A DNA stretch of 9,877 nucleotides from Pseudomonadota bacterium (GCA_021787175.1 JAJYMF010000214.1:1-9877); one strand, 5' to 3'; shown: positions 1-7,788, counted from the stretch's first letter. Made by a program: numbers and translations. Notes: generated from the sequence alone by a model not told the origin.

Positions 1-76
1 CAGGCTCTGGACTTGTCAGAGGGCGCCGAGTCCGGCGCAGAGCCTGCCCCGGACCTGATCCGGGGTCCGGACTCGG
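1..76. repeat. Nested inverted repeats at the left edge
   Basis: Several perfect inverted repeats are packed here. CAGGCTCTG (1-9) pairs with CAGAGCCTG (38-46). CGCCG (24-28) pairs with CGGCG (33-37) across a 4-nt loop. CCGAGTCCGG (26-35) pairs with CCGGACTCGG (67-76). CCCCGGA (47-53) pairs with TCCGGGG (59-65) across a 5-nt loop. The arms overlap, so alternative folds compete. No T-run follows, so this is not a classical rho-independent terminator. It may be a dispersed intergenic palindromic repeat, or the 3' end of a transcript from a gene left of the window. The left end may continue beyond position 1. Confidence 0.6.
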
Positions 77-113
77 CTACGCCGCATCAAGCCCATGCGT
101 GCTCGATGCGCGG

Positions 114-131
114 CAAGCCATCCATGGCTTG
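114..131. repeat. Stem-loop, 7-bp perfect stem
   Basis: CAAGCCA (114-120) and TGGCTTG (125-131) are exact reverse complements around a TCCA loop. It lies 3 nt left of a second, stronger stem-loop (135-158), so the two form a tandem pair. No T-tract follows. The function is unknown; it looks like part of the same palindromic repeat cluster as positions 1-76. Confidence 0.6.
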
Positions 132-134
132 AGG

Positions 135-158
135 AAGGTCTGAACCTGTTCAGACCTT
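135..158. repeat. Stem-loop, 10-bp perfect stem
   Basis: AAGGTCTGAA (135-144) and TTCAGACCTT (149-158) are exact reverse complements around a 4-nt CCTG loop. The stem is strong and symmetrical, so it reads similarly on both strands. The sequence after it (GCCCAAGGCG) lacks a T-run. It could act as a bidirectional transcription end or RNA-stabilising hairpin, or be a copy of a dispersed repeat; the sequence does not decide. Confidence 0.65.
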
Positions 159-341
159 GCCCAAGGCGCTGGATTCAAATGCGTCTATCGGGCGATGATC
201 GAGCCGGGTGCGAACATGAGTCCTGCCCGGCTGGCCGCAGCGCTGAGGCATGATGGTGCGGGCACCACAATGACCGCCCTCGTGGTAAGACTCTGACCGT
301 ATTCTCCACGCCATCTCCCAAACGCTGAAAGGGAAGCTTTC
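159..341. other. Upstream region of the GH39 gene, no gene seen
   Basis: There is no convincing coding frame here. Two short leftward open frames (150-356 and 185-406) overlap the start of the GH39 gene, overlap each other and encode nothing recognisable. An interrupted inverted repeat, AGCCGGG (202-208) with CCCGGCT (226-232), spans a 17-nt loop and could be a regulatory or structural site. I could not find a well-spaced -35/-10 pair. The GH39 promoter presumably lies here but is not identifiable. A Shine-Dalgarno-like AGGGA sits just before the ATG at 342. Confidence 0.5.
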
Positions 342-1910
342 ATGATCTGCAAGCAACTGATCCGATGGACTTTCGTATCCGCCTGCGGCCTTTCACTGCT
401 GGCCACGAGCGCGACGAGCGGTGTCCATGCCGCACCGCCGCCAGTGCCGGAGACCGTCTACATTCATGTCGATGCCAAGGACCGGGGGACGGCATTCCCC
501 CATTTCTGGGAGCAGATGTTCGGCTCCGGTCGCGCGGTGCTCGCCCTGCGCGACGATTACCGCCGCGACATCGTCACGGTCAAGCAGGCCACGGGCTTCA
601 CCTACGTGCGGGCACACGGCATCTTCGACCGCGGCGTCGGCCTGTTCCACCTCGACCCGCAGGGCCAGCCGGTCTACAACTTCTCCTACGTCGACCAGAT
701 CTACGACGGCCTGCTGGCCCGCGGCGTGAAGCCGTTCGTGGAGCTGGGCTTCATGCCGCCGGATCTGGCCTCGAATCCCAAGGACCTGTTCAATTTCTGG
801 TACCACCCGAACGTCTCGCCGCCGAAGAGCTACGTGCTGTGGGACGGCATGATCAAGGCCTTCGCACGACATCTGATAGAACGCTATGGCATTGATGAGG
901 TCGCCACCTGGTACTTCGAGGTCTGGAACGAGCCCAATCTGAGCTTCTGGGGTGGCAAGCCCACGCAGACGTCCTACTTCAAGCTCTACGACCACACCGC
1001 GCGTGATCTGAAATCGGTCAGCTCGCGGCTGCGCGTCGGCGGCCCGGCGACGGCCCAGGCGGCATGGGTACCGGCATTCCTCGATCACACGTGGAAAGAT
1101 CACGTTCCGGTCGACTTCGTCAGCACGCATGTCTACGGCGACGACACCGCGAAGAACGTGTTCCACACGGACGAGCACATCCCGCGTTCGGACATGGTCT
1201 GTCGCGCGGTGGACGCGGTGCACAGGCAGGTCGAGGCCTCGCCGTATCCTCACCTGCCGCTGATCCTGAGCGAGTACAACGCCTCGTACATGAACCTGCC
1301 GAACGTGACCGACTCGGCCTACATGGGCCCGTGGCTGGCCAGCACGATTCGCCAGTGCGCCGGCAAGGTCGACATGATGAGCTACTGGGCCTTCTCCGAC
1401 GTGTTCGAGGAGCAGGGCGTGGTCCAGAGCCCGTTCTATGGCGGCTTCGGCCTGATCGCGGAGGACCGCATTCCCAAGCCGGCCTTCAACGCGTTCGCCA
1501 TGCTGCACCGACTGGGCCATGCACGTCTGCCGGTCGACAGCCCTTTGGCCCTGGCCACCCGGCGCAAGGACGGCAGCGTGGTCCTGGCGCTGTGGAACTA
1601 CGCGCCGCCGGTCGGCACCACGGCGACCTACACCGTCGGTGAGCCGGAAGGCGCCAGCAAGCGGTTCATCGTGGACGTCTCGCACCTGGCCGCCGGCGAT
1701 CACGCTACCGTGTGGCGGCTGGATCGCAGTCACGGCGACGTGATCGGAACCTTCGATGCCATGGGCCGTCCGGCGTTCCCCAGCCGCGAACAGATCAGGG
1801 AACTGCGTCGGGCGGCCGAGCCGAGTCCGCCGCAGCAGCTGGCCGTGCATGACGGTGCGTTCCGTGTCGATATTCCGCCGCAGGGTCTGGTGGTGGTGGA
1901 GCTGCACTGA
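342..1910 (+). CDS. Secreted GH39-family glycoside hydrolase (beta-xylosidase-like)
   Basis: The product is 522 aa. Residues 1-30 form a Sec signal peptide: a basic start with Lys4 and Arg8, a hydrophobic core, and a VHA-A cleavage site after residue 30. The enzyme is therefore exported to the periplasm or outside. The mature part reads as a retaining (beta/alpha)8 hydrolase of family GH39. The WNEPN motif places the acid/base glutamate at E197, and SEYNAS places the nucleophile at E311. Residues from about 400 form a beta-rich C-terminal domain that includes the VVLALWNY stretch. Length fits GH39 xylosidases. The likely reaction is release of xylose or a related sugar from beta-linked oligosaccharides, but GH39 also contains enzymes acting on exopolysaccharides, so the substrate is uncertain. 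The ATG at 342 is preceded by AGGGA at suitable spacing. No sugar transporter or regulator lies beside it, and the next gene is convergent, so it appears monocistronic. Confidence 0.87.
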   Translation: MICKQLIRWTFVSACGLSLLATSATSGVHAAPPPVPETVYIHVDAKDRGTAFPHFWEQMFGSGRAVLALRDDYRRDIVTVKQATGFTYVRAHGIFDRGVGLFHLDPQGQPVYNFSYVDQIYDGLLARGVKPFVELGFMPPDLASNPKDLFNFWYHPNVSPPKSYVLWDGMIKAFARHLIERYGIDEVATWYFEVWNEPNLSFWGGKPTQTSYFKLYDHTARDLKSVSSRLRVGGPATAQAAWVPAFLDHTWKDHVPVDFVSTHVYGDDTAKNVFHTDEHIPRSDMVCRAVDAVHRQVEASPYPHLPLILSEYNASYMNLPNVTDSAYMGPWLASTIRQCAGKVDMMSYWAFSDVFEEQGVVQSPFYGGFGLIAEDRIPKPAFNAFAMLHRLGHARLPVDSPLALATRRKDGSVVLALWNYAPPVGTTATYTVGEPEGASKRFIVDVSHLAAGDHATVWRLDRSHGDVIGTFDAMGRPAFPSREQIRELRRAAEPSPPQQLAVHDGAFRVDIPPQGLVVVELH

Positions 1911-2015
1911 TGGATGTGCACAACAGGGAACCGGGGTCCATGGACATGAAGAAAACCTTCCCGAACCCGGGCTGACGGAATCCCCTTCACCTGCCCCACC
2001 GGCTTCCGAAGTGCT
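1911..2015. other. Convergent intergenic gap between GH39 and SDR genes
   Basis: Two genes end towards each other across 105 bp. I see a perfect 10-bp palindrome GTCCATGGAC (1936-1945) but no stem followed by a T-run on either strand. How the two converging transcripts end is not visible from the sequence. Confidence 0.4.
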
Positions 2016-2855
2016 TTAGTGCTCTCGTGATTTTCCTGTCGCCGCATCGTCGATAACGCGAAACCGCCGCGACCGCCGCGCGATCAGCGCCAGCGCCGCG
2101 CGGTCCGGCAGCAGCTTGAACAGGGTCTTGATCGCGCGGTTGAGGCGGCCGTTGATGTAGACGATGTCGCCGCGCTCGACGGCATCGAGACCTTGTGCGA
2201 CGACGGCGTCGGCGCGCATCCACATCCGCGCAGGCATCTTCGAGACCAGCGCGCGGGCGCCGGTGACGTCGTGGAATTCGGAGTACGTGAAACCCGGACA
2301 GAGCGCGGTCACGTGCACGTCGTGACGACGGTTCTCCAGCGCCAGCGACTGCGAGAACTTGATCAGATAGGCCTTGGCGGCGGCGTACAGGGTATGACCG
2401 GGCGTGCCGGGCAGGTGTCCGGCCAGCGAGGCGACGTTGACGATGCGGCCGTAGCCGCGCGCCCGCATGCCGGGCAGCAGGCGGTGCGCCAGCTCGGTCG
2501 GCGCGGTGATCAGCACCTGGATGAAGTCGGCGTGCCGCGACCACGGGCTGGCGTCGAAGGTGCCGGGTACGCCGTAGCCGGCGTTGTTGATCAGCAGGTC
2601 CACGGCGAGGCCGTCGCGTTCGAGCGCGGCGACCAGGCGCTGCGGCGCGGAGGGATCGGCGAGGTCCTGCGCGTACACGGCCACCTCGACGCGGTGCGCG
2701 GCACGCAGCTCGGCGGCAAGCGCATCGAGACGATCGTGGCGACGCGCGGTCAGCACCAGCGCATGCCCGCGCTGCGCCAGGGCGCGGGCGAAGGCGGCGC
2801 CGATGCCGGAGGAGGCGCCGGTGACCAGGGCGCGGCGGATGCGAGGGGTGTCCAT
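2016..2855 (-). CDS. Short-chain dehydrogenase/reductase (SDR), probably NADP(H)-dependent
   Basis: The product is 279 aa, a classical-type SDR with all core motifs. TGASSGIG at residues 12-19 is the Rossmann dinucleotide loop. NNAG at 90-93 stabilises the central sheet. The catalytic set is S143, Y157 and K161 (Y-x3-K), and PG at 187-188 follows. Basic residues after strand 2 (TARRH, 37-40) favour NADP(H) over NAD(H). The C-terminal 40 residues are rich in Arg and Leu, as in SDRs that associate loosely with membranes, but no clear transmembrane segment is seen. The start is the ATG reading leftwards from 2855, preceded on its strand by AAGGAAAG at good spacing. The gene is divergent from tpiA and convergent with the GH39 gene, so the context gives no substrate. 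Call it an oxidoreductase of unknown substrate. Confidence 0.9.
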   Translation of the reverse strand: MDTPRIRRALVTGASSGIGAAFARALAQRGHALVLTARRHDRLDALAAELRAAHRVEVAVYAQDLADPSAPQRLVAALERDGLAVDLLINNAGYGVPGTFDASPWSRHADFIQVLITAPTELAHRLLPGMRARGYGRIVNVASLAGHLPGTPGHTLYAAAKAYLIKFSQSLALENRRHDVHVTALCPGFTYSEFHDVTGARALVSKMPARMWMRADAVVAQGLDAVERGDIVYINGRLNRAIKTLFKLLPDRAALALIARRSRRFRVIDDAATGKSREH

Positions 2856-2877
2856 GACTTTCCTTGATCGGTGTCAA

Positions 2878-2906
2878 TTGCGTCGGTGGGGCGGCGTGGC
2901 TATGCT
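2878..2906 (+). promoter_or_regulatory. Candidate sigma70-type promoter for tpiA
   Basis: TTGCGT (2878-2883) and TATGCT (2901-2906) are separated by exactly 17 bp in the 78-bp divergent gap between the SDR gene and tpiA. Matches to consensus are 3 of 6 and 4 of 6. Transcription would begin near 2913, giving a short leader before the tpiA ATG at 2934. It could drive tpiA, secG and the tRNA, and possibly reach nuo. The call rests on spacing and position only. Confidence 0.4.
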
Positions 2907-2920
2907 GCGCCGCCTTCCGC

Positions 2921-2924
2921 GGAG
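2921..2924 (+). promoter_or_regulatory. Ribosome binding site deciding the tpiA start
   Basis: GGAG lies 9 nt before the ATG at 2934. This supports 2934 over the in-frame upstream ATG at 2871, which would add 21 residues not expected in triosephosphate isomerase and would place the start inside the candidate promoter. Confidence 0.6.
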
Positions 2925-2933
2925 CACGGCCCG

Positions 2934-3680
2934 ATGCGCAGGAAACTGGTCGCCGCCAACTGGAAGATGCACGGCTCCCGCGATGCCAATCGCGCGCTGA
3001 TGGATGCGTTGACGGCCTCGTTGCCGGGCTCCTGCGACGTCGTCGTGTTCCCGCCGTTTCCCTATCTTGCGGAGCTGATCACCGCGTACGCAAGCGCGGG
3101 CATCGGCTTCGGTGGCCAGGACGTCAGCGCCCATGCCGAAGGCGCCTACACCGGCGAGGTCGCGGCGGCGATGCTCAAGGACATCGGCTGCGGCCATGTG
3201 CTCGTCGGCCACTCCGAGCGCCGCCAGTACCACGCCGAGGACGACGCGCAGGTCGCGTCCAAGTTCATGGCGGCGCAGGCGGATGGGTTGGTCCCGGTGC
3301 TCTGCGTGGGCGAGACCCAGCAGCAGCGCGATGCCGGCGCCACCGAGTCGGTGATCGCGCGCCAGCTCGGCGCGGTGATCGCCGCCGCCGGCGCGCCCGC
3401 GTTCGCGCAGGCGCTGATCGCCTACGAGCCGGTCTGGGCGATCGGCAGCGGACGCACGGCCACATCGTCGCAGGCGCAGGATGTGCATGCCTTCATCCGT
3501 AGCCAACTCGCGAGCGCCGATGCTAAACTTTCGGGGCTGACTCGCATCCTTTACGGCGGCAGCGTCAAGGCGGCCAACGCGGCTGACTTGTTCGCGCAGC
3601 CGGATGTGGACGGCGGGCTGGTCGGAGGCGCCTCGCTGCTGGCGTCCGAATTCCTGGCGATCTGCGCCGCGACGCGCTGA
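2934..3680 (+). CDS. tpiA: Triosephosphate isomerase
   Basis: The product is 248 aa, the usual length for this cytosolic (beta/alpha)8 enzyme. It interconverts dihydroxyacetone phosphate and glyceraldehyde 3-phosphate in glycolysis and gluconeogenesis. All active-site residues are visible: N9 and K11 in AANWKMHG, the electrophile H93 in VGHSERR, and the catalytic base E165 in the AYEPVWAIGSG motif, whose flexible loop 6 follows. The phosphate-binding YGGSV is at 207-211 and GLVGGASL at 228-235. The start at 2934 gives MRRKLVAANWK, the normal N-terminus. secG follows after 22 bp on the same strand, an arrangement common in proteobacteria, so the two are probably co-transcribed. Confidence 0.97.
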   Translation: MRRKLVAANWKMHGSRDANRALMDALTASLPGSCDVVVFPPFPYLAELITAYASAGIGFGGQDVSAHAEGAYTGEVAAAMLKDIGCGHVLVGHSERRQYHAEDDAQVASKFMAAQADGLVPVLCVGETQQQRDAGATESVIARQLGAVIAAAGAPAFAQALIAYEPVWAIGSGRTATSSQAQDVHAFIRSQLASADAKLSGLTRILYGGSVKAANAADLFAQPDVDGGLVGGASLLASEFLAICAATR

Positions 3681-3702
3681 CCGCGGCGAGACCATCGACA
3701 TC

Positions 3703-4116
3703 ATGTTCACCATCTTCTCGGTTTTCTACGTTCTCATCGCCGCGTCGATGATCGTGCTGATCCTGCTGCAGCGCGGCGCCGGTGCGGATGCCGGCTCGGG
3801 CTTCGGCGGCGGCGCGTCCTCGACGGTGTTCGGCGCGCGCGGTTCGGCCAGTTTTTTGACGCGCGCGACGGCCGCGCTGGCGACGCTGTTCTTCATCGTC
3901 AGCCTCAGCATGGCCATCTATCTCAGCCACGCCGGCGCGCCGCAGAAGACCAGCACTGCGGGTCTGGGCGTGATGGCCGGCGCGGTGACGCCGCCGCCGG
4001 CCGCTGCGCCTGCGGCAGTCCCGGCCGCGGGCGAAGTGCCCAAGGCTGCGCTGCCGGCAGCGGCAGCGGTGCCGCTTGCTCCCGCGGCGCCGGCGTCGGG
4101 AAAACCGAATCATTGA
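3703..4116 (+). CDS. secG: Protein translocase subunit SecG
   Basis: The product is 137 aa. SecG is the small non-essential partner of SecY and SecE in the inner-membrane channel and aids preprotein export. Two membrane segments are seen at about residues 4-22 and 53-75. Between them is the conserved glycine-rich loop, LLQRGAGADAGSGFGGG (21-37), followed by ASSTVFG. The C-terminal part, about 90-132, is a low-complexity Ala/Pro tail, a common and variable feature in this family. The ATG at 3703 gives the standard MFTIFSVFYVLIAAS start. The frame is open upstream into tpiA, but an earlier start would add non-homologous residues. The Shine-Dalgarno sequence is weak (GGCGAG, 12 nt upstream), so translation may depend partly on ribosomes leaving tpiA. 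Confidence 0.95.
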   Translation: MFTIFSVFYVLIAASMIVLILLQRGAGADAGSGFGGGASSTVFGARGSASFLTRATAALATLFFIVSLSMAIYLSHAGAPQKTSTAGLGVMAGAVTPPPAAAPAAVPAAGEVPKAALPAAAAVPLAPAAPASGKPNH

Positions 4117-4124
4117 AGCTTTGT

Positions 4125-4209
4125 GCCCAGGTGGCGGAATTGGTAGACGCACTACCTTGAGGTGGTAGCGACGCAAGTCGTGGGGGTTCGAGTCCCCCCT
4201 TGGGCACCA
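4125..4209 (+). tRNA. tRNA-Leu, anticodon GAG
   Basis: This is an 85-nt class II tRNA. The acceptor strands GCCCAGG and CTTGGGC pair with one G-U. The anticodon stem CTACC/GGTAG encloses TTGAGGT, so the anticodon is GAG (4159-4161), reading CUC and CUU. The long variable arm folds as CGAC-GCAA-GTCG. The T arm is GGGGG-TTCGAGT-CCCCC. The discriminator is A, and CCA is encoded (4207-4209). It starts only 8 nt after the secG stop, so it is probably cut out of a secG-containing transcript. secG next to tRNA-Leu(GAG) also occurs in E. coli, so this linkage is old. Confidence 0.97.
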
Positions 4210-4251
4210 CGTCGAACCCCCAGGCCGCGCTCCCCCGGCGCGACCGCTGAT

Positions 4252-4265
4252 GCGCCGCCCGGCGC
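4252..4265 (+). promoter_or_regulatory. GC hairpin just before the nuoA ribosome binding site
   Basis: GCGCC (4252-4256) and GGCGC (4261-4265) are reverse complements around a 4-nt loop GCCC. The hairpin ends directly against GGAG (4266-4269), the likely Shine-Dalgarno of nuoA. It has no T-run and is not a terminator. It might affect ribosome access or mark a stable 5' end after tRNA excision; this is inference. In DNA this GC-rich, a 5-bp stem can also occur by chance. Confidence 0.35.
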
Positions 4266-4280
4266 GGAGACCACGTCATC

Positions 4281-4637
4281 GTGCTCGCCGAATACTGGCC
4301 TGTCCTGGTGTTCATCGCCGTCGCCGCGGGCCTCGGCCTCGTGCTGCTGGCGATCGGCCTGATCGTCGCTCCCCGCCGCCCCGGCGCGGAAAAGCAGGCG
4401 CCCTACGAATGCGGTTTCGAGGCTTTCGAGGACGCGCGCATGAAGTTCGACGTGCGCTACTACCTGATCGCGATCCTGTTCGTCATTTTCGATCTCGAGA
4501 TCGCCTTCCTGTTTCCGTGGGCGGTGGTATTCGAACGCATCGGCCTGATCGCCCTGGTCGAGATGGCGCTGTTCCTCGGCCTGTTGGTGGTCGGCTTCGC
4601 CTACATCTGGAAGAAGGGGGCGCTCGAATGGGAGTGA
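4281..4637 (+). CDS. nuoA: NADH-quinone oxidoreductase subunit A
   Basis: The product is 118 aa, a small inner-membrane subunit of respiratory complex I near the quinone entry site. Three membrane segments are visible: about residues 8-29, 61-81 and 87-110. The conserved loop between the first two, PYECGFEAFEDARMKFDVRY (42-61), contains the family's reactive cysteine (C45) and the acidic EAFED stretch. The start is GTG at 4281, with GGAG 11 nt upstream; no ATG gives the expected N-terminus. The gene is the first of the nuo series and lies 71 bp after the tRNA. Its last ten bases overlap the start of nuoB. Confidence 0.95.
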   Translation: MLAEYWPVLVFIAVAAGLGLVLLAIGLIVAPRRPGAEKQAPYECGFEAFEDARMKFDVRYYLIAILFVIFDLEIAFLFPWAVVFERIGLIALVEMALFLGLLVVGFAYIWKKGALEWE

Positions 4638-5182
4638 TGGAGTCCCTCGACCGGGTGATGCACAACCCGGCGCCGCTGAACATCGTCGACGACATCCTGC
4701 GCCCGGCCGGCGACAACCCGGTGCTGCAGCACGGTTTCGCCACCACCAGCGTCGACGCGCTGCTCAACTGGGCGCGCACGGGTTCGATGTGGCCGATGAC
4801 CTTCGGTCTGGCCTGCTGCGCGGTGGAGATGATGCACGCCGGCGCCGCGCGGCTGGATCTGGACCGCTACGGGGTGATCTTCCGCCCCAGCCCGCGCCAG
4901 TCCGACGTGATGATCGTCGCCGGCACCCTGGTCAACAAGATGGCCCCGGCGCTGCGCAAGGTCTATGACCAGATGGCCGAGCCGAAGTGGGTGATCTCGA
5001 TGGGCTCCTGCGCCAATGGCGGCGGCTACTACCACTATTCGTACTCCGTCGTGCGCGGTTGCGATCGCATCGTGCCGGTGGACGTGTACGTGCCGGGCTG
5101 TCCGCCGACGGCCGAGGCGCTGATTCACGGCATCCTCCAGTTGCAGAAGAAAATCCGCCGCACCAACACGATCGCGCGCTGA
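4628..5182 (+). CDS. nuoB: NADH-quinone oxidoreductase subunit B
   Basis: The product is 184 aa. NuoB carries cluster N2, the 4Fe-4S centre that passes electrons to quinone, at the membrane junction of complex I. The N2 ligands are visible: adjacent C63 and C64 in LACCAVE, C128 in MGSCANGGG, and C158 in VPGCPPTAE. The block TTSVDALLNWARTGSMWPMT (39-58) is also typical. The ATG at 4628 gives MGVMESLDRVM and is preceded by an AGGGGG-rich Shine-Dalgarno. An in-frame ATG at 4637 overlaps the nuoA stop and is a weaker alternative. The open frame extends upstream through nuoA, but that extension is a shadow. Confidence 0.96.
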   Translation: MGVMESLDRVMHNPAPLNIVDDILRPAGDNPVLQHGFATTSVDALLNWARTGSMWPMTFGLACCAVEMMHAGAARLDLDRYGVIFRPSPRQSDVMIVAGTLVNKMAPALRKVYDQMAEPKWVISMGSCANGGGYYHYSYSVVRGCDRIVPVDVYVPGCPPTAEALIHGILQLQKKIRRTNTIAR

Positions 5183-5220
5183 GCCCACGCCGCCGCGTCC
5201 GTCCGGCGCCCGATGCAGGG

Positions 5221-5248
5221 CGCGGAGGACGCGAACGGCCGCGAAGGA
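5221..5248 (+). repeat. Possible degenerate copy of the nuoF-nuoG repeat in the nuoB-nuoC gap
   Basis: Positions 5221-5236 match the reverse complement of the inverted repeat arm at 9177-9194 at 13 of 16 positions by eye. CCGCGAAGG at 5239-5247 repeats the start of that same arm one 18-nt step later. The element occupies most of the 72-bp gap between nuoB and nuoC and supplies the nuoC Shine-Dalgarno. Similarity of this size in GC-rich DNA could arise by chance, so this is tentative. Confidence 0.35.
5243..5248 (+). promoter_or_regulatory. Ribosome binding site deciding the nuoC start
   Basis: GAAGGA ends 6 nt before the ATG at 5255. An in-frame ATG at 5213 would add 14 residues (beginning MQGAEDANG) that do not resemble the family and are encoded by the repeat-like spacer. 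The start at 5255 is preferred. Confidence 0.65.
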
Positions 5249-5254
5249 ACCGAG

Positions 5255-5995
5255 ATGGCCCCAACGACCGCCGCCGATTCACCGCTCGCCGCCGCCCTGC
5301 GCGACCGCTTGGGCGATCGCGTCGTCGCCCTGGCCGAGGCGCGCGGCGAAACCACGCTCGAAGTGGCGCCGCAGCATCTGCGCGAGGCGGCGGCCCTGCT
5401 GCGCGACGACCCCGCCTTTCGCTTCAGCGAACTGATGGACCTGTGCGGCGTGGACTACCAGGGCTACGGCGAAGCGGAGTGGGAGACCTCGCAACAGGCC
5501 ACCGCGACCGGCTTCTCGCGCGGCGTCGAGGGTGAGGGCCCCGGCCGCTTCCGCTGGTCGGAACGCCCGCAGGGCGCGTCGGTGCCGCGGCGCTTCGCGG
5601 TGGTCGTGCACCTGCTGTCGATCAGCCACAACCGCCGTCTGCGCCTGCGCTGTTTCTGTCCGGACGACGGCCTGCCGCTGGTGCCCTCGCTGACCGCGCT
5701 GTGGCCAGGCGCCAACTGGTTCGAGCGCGAGGCCTTCGACCTGTTCGGCATCATCTTCGACGGCCATCCCGACCTGCGCCGCATCCTCACCGACTACGGC
5801 TTCGTCGGGCATCCGTTCCGCAAGGACTTCCCGCTGATCGGCAACGTCGAGGTGCGCTACGACCCCGACAGGCAGCGCGTGGTGTACGAGCCGGTGTCGA
5901 TCGAACCGCGCGTCGGCGTGGCGCGCGTGATCCGCCACGACGCCGGTCTGGCCCAGGCGCGCGCCGAGGCCGCCGACCGCTGGCAGCAGAACTGA
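5255..5995 (+). CDS. nuoC: NADH-quinone oxidoreductase subunit C
   Basis: The product is 246 aa, the 30-kDa-type subunit of the complex I connecting module that binds NuoD. Residues 50-70 carry the fold's RFSELMDLCGVDY segment. The family signature starts at E157-R158-E159 (WFEREAFDLFGI), followed by GHPDLRRILTDYGF and the conserved GHPFRKDFPL at 185-194. Compared with short NuoC proteins, residues about 72-112 look like an inserted hydrophilic loop (ETSQQATATGFSRGVEGEG region) between two core strands. I believe longer NuoC proteins occur in this bacterial group, but this was not checked. The C-terminus, about residue 213 on, is the usual variable tail. It is a separate gene here, unlike the fused nuoCD of E. 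coli. Confidence 0.95.
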   Translation: MAPTTAADSPLAAALRDRLGDRVVALAEARGETTLEVAPQHLREAAALLRDDPAFRFSELMDLCGVDYQGYGEAEWETSQQATATGFSRGVEGEGPGRFRWSERPQGASVPRRFAVVVHLLSISHNRRLRLRCFCPDDGLPLVPSLTALWPGANWFEREAFDLFGIIFDGHPDLRRILTDYGFVGHPFRKDFPLIGNVEVRYDPDRQRVVYEPVSIEPRVGVARVIRHDAGLAQARAEAADRWQQN

Positions 5996-6002
5996 GCAAA
6001 CC

Positions 6003-7252
<1,250 letters not shown>

Positions 7253-7256
<4 letters not shown>

Positions 7257-7780
7257 AGGCCACCGGCAATTTCGATCTCGTCAAGGACGTCGATCCCGCC
7301 GTCGCGCTGAGCGCGGCCACGCGCGGACGGATCGATCACTGGCTGGCCAAGTTCCCGCCCGACCGCCGCCGCTCGGCGACGATCCAGGCGCTGATGGCGG
7401 CGCAGGAGCAGAACGGCGGCTGGCTGAGCGACGCGCTGATCGCGGCGGTGGCGAAGTATCTCGGCATCCCGCCGGTCTGGGCCTACGAAGTGGCGACGTT
7501 CTACTCGATGTTCGAGCTGGCGCCGGTGGCGCGTCACAACGTCGCCATCTGCACCAACATCTCGTGCTGGCTCAACGGCGCCGAGGGCATCGTGCAGCAC
7601 TGCGAAAAGAAGCTCGGGATCCGGATGGGCGAGAGCAGTGCCGACGGCCGCGTGTATCTCAAGCAGGAAGAAGAGTGCCTGGCCGCCTGCTGCGGCGCGC
7701 CGATGATGGTCGTCGACGGGCATTATCACGAGCATCTGGACACCGCCACGGTGGACCGGATTCTCGACGCGTTGAAGTGA
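7253..7780 (+). CDS. nuoE: NADH-quinone oxidoreductase subunit E
   Basis: The product is 175 aa, a thioredoxin-like subunit of the NADH dehydrogenase module carrying 2Fe-2S cluster N1a. The ligands are visible as C100 and C105 (CTNISC) and C142 and C146 (CLAAC). An N-terminal helical domain precedes the cluster domain and includes QEQNGGWLSD and the VATFYSMF segment (80-87). The ATG at 7253 overlaps the nuoD stop (ATGA), so the two are likely translationally coupled. An open frame runs upstream through nuoD but is a shadow of it. Confidence 0.96.
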
Positions 7781-7788
7781 GGTAGCAC

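Noticed and set aside
393..1907. A 504-codon open frame antisense to the GH39 gene
   Set aside because: It is a GC-rich shadow frame. Its translation is low-complexity (His/Arg/Val/Asp-rich) with no recognisable domain, while the sense frame has a signal peptide and catalytic motifs.
1936..1975. A tiny frame beginning MDMKKTFPNPG after the GH39 gene, and the palindrome GTCCATGGAC
   Set aside because: The frame stops after about a dozen codons. The palindrome is short with no T-run, so neither a gene nor a terminator can be supported.
1987..2877. A longer leftward frame overlapping the SDR gene
   Set aside because: Its translation is Arg/Ala low complexity; the other frame on the same strand has complete SDR motifs and a good ribosome binding site.
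2871..2933. Upstream ATG extending tpiA by 21 residues
   Set aside because: The extension is not expected in the family, overlaps a candidate promoter and has no good ribosome binding site; the ATG at 2934 does.
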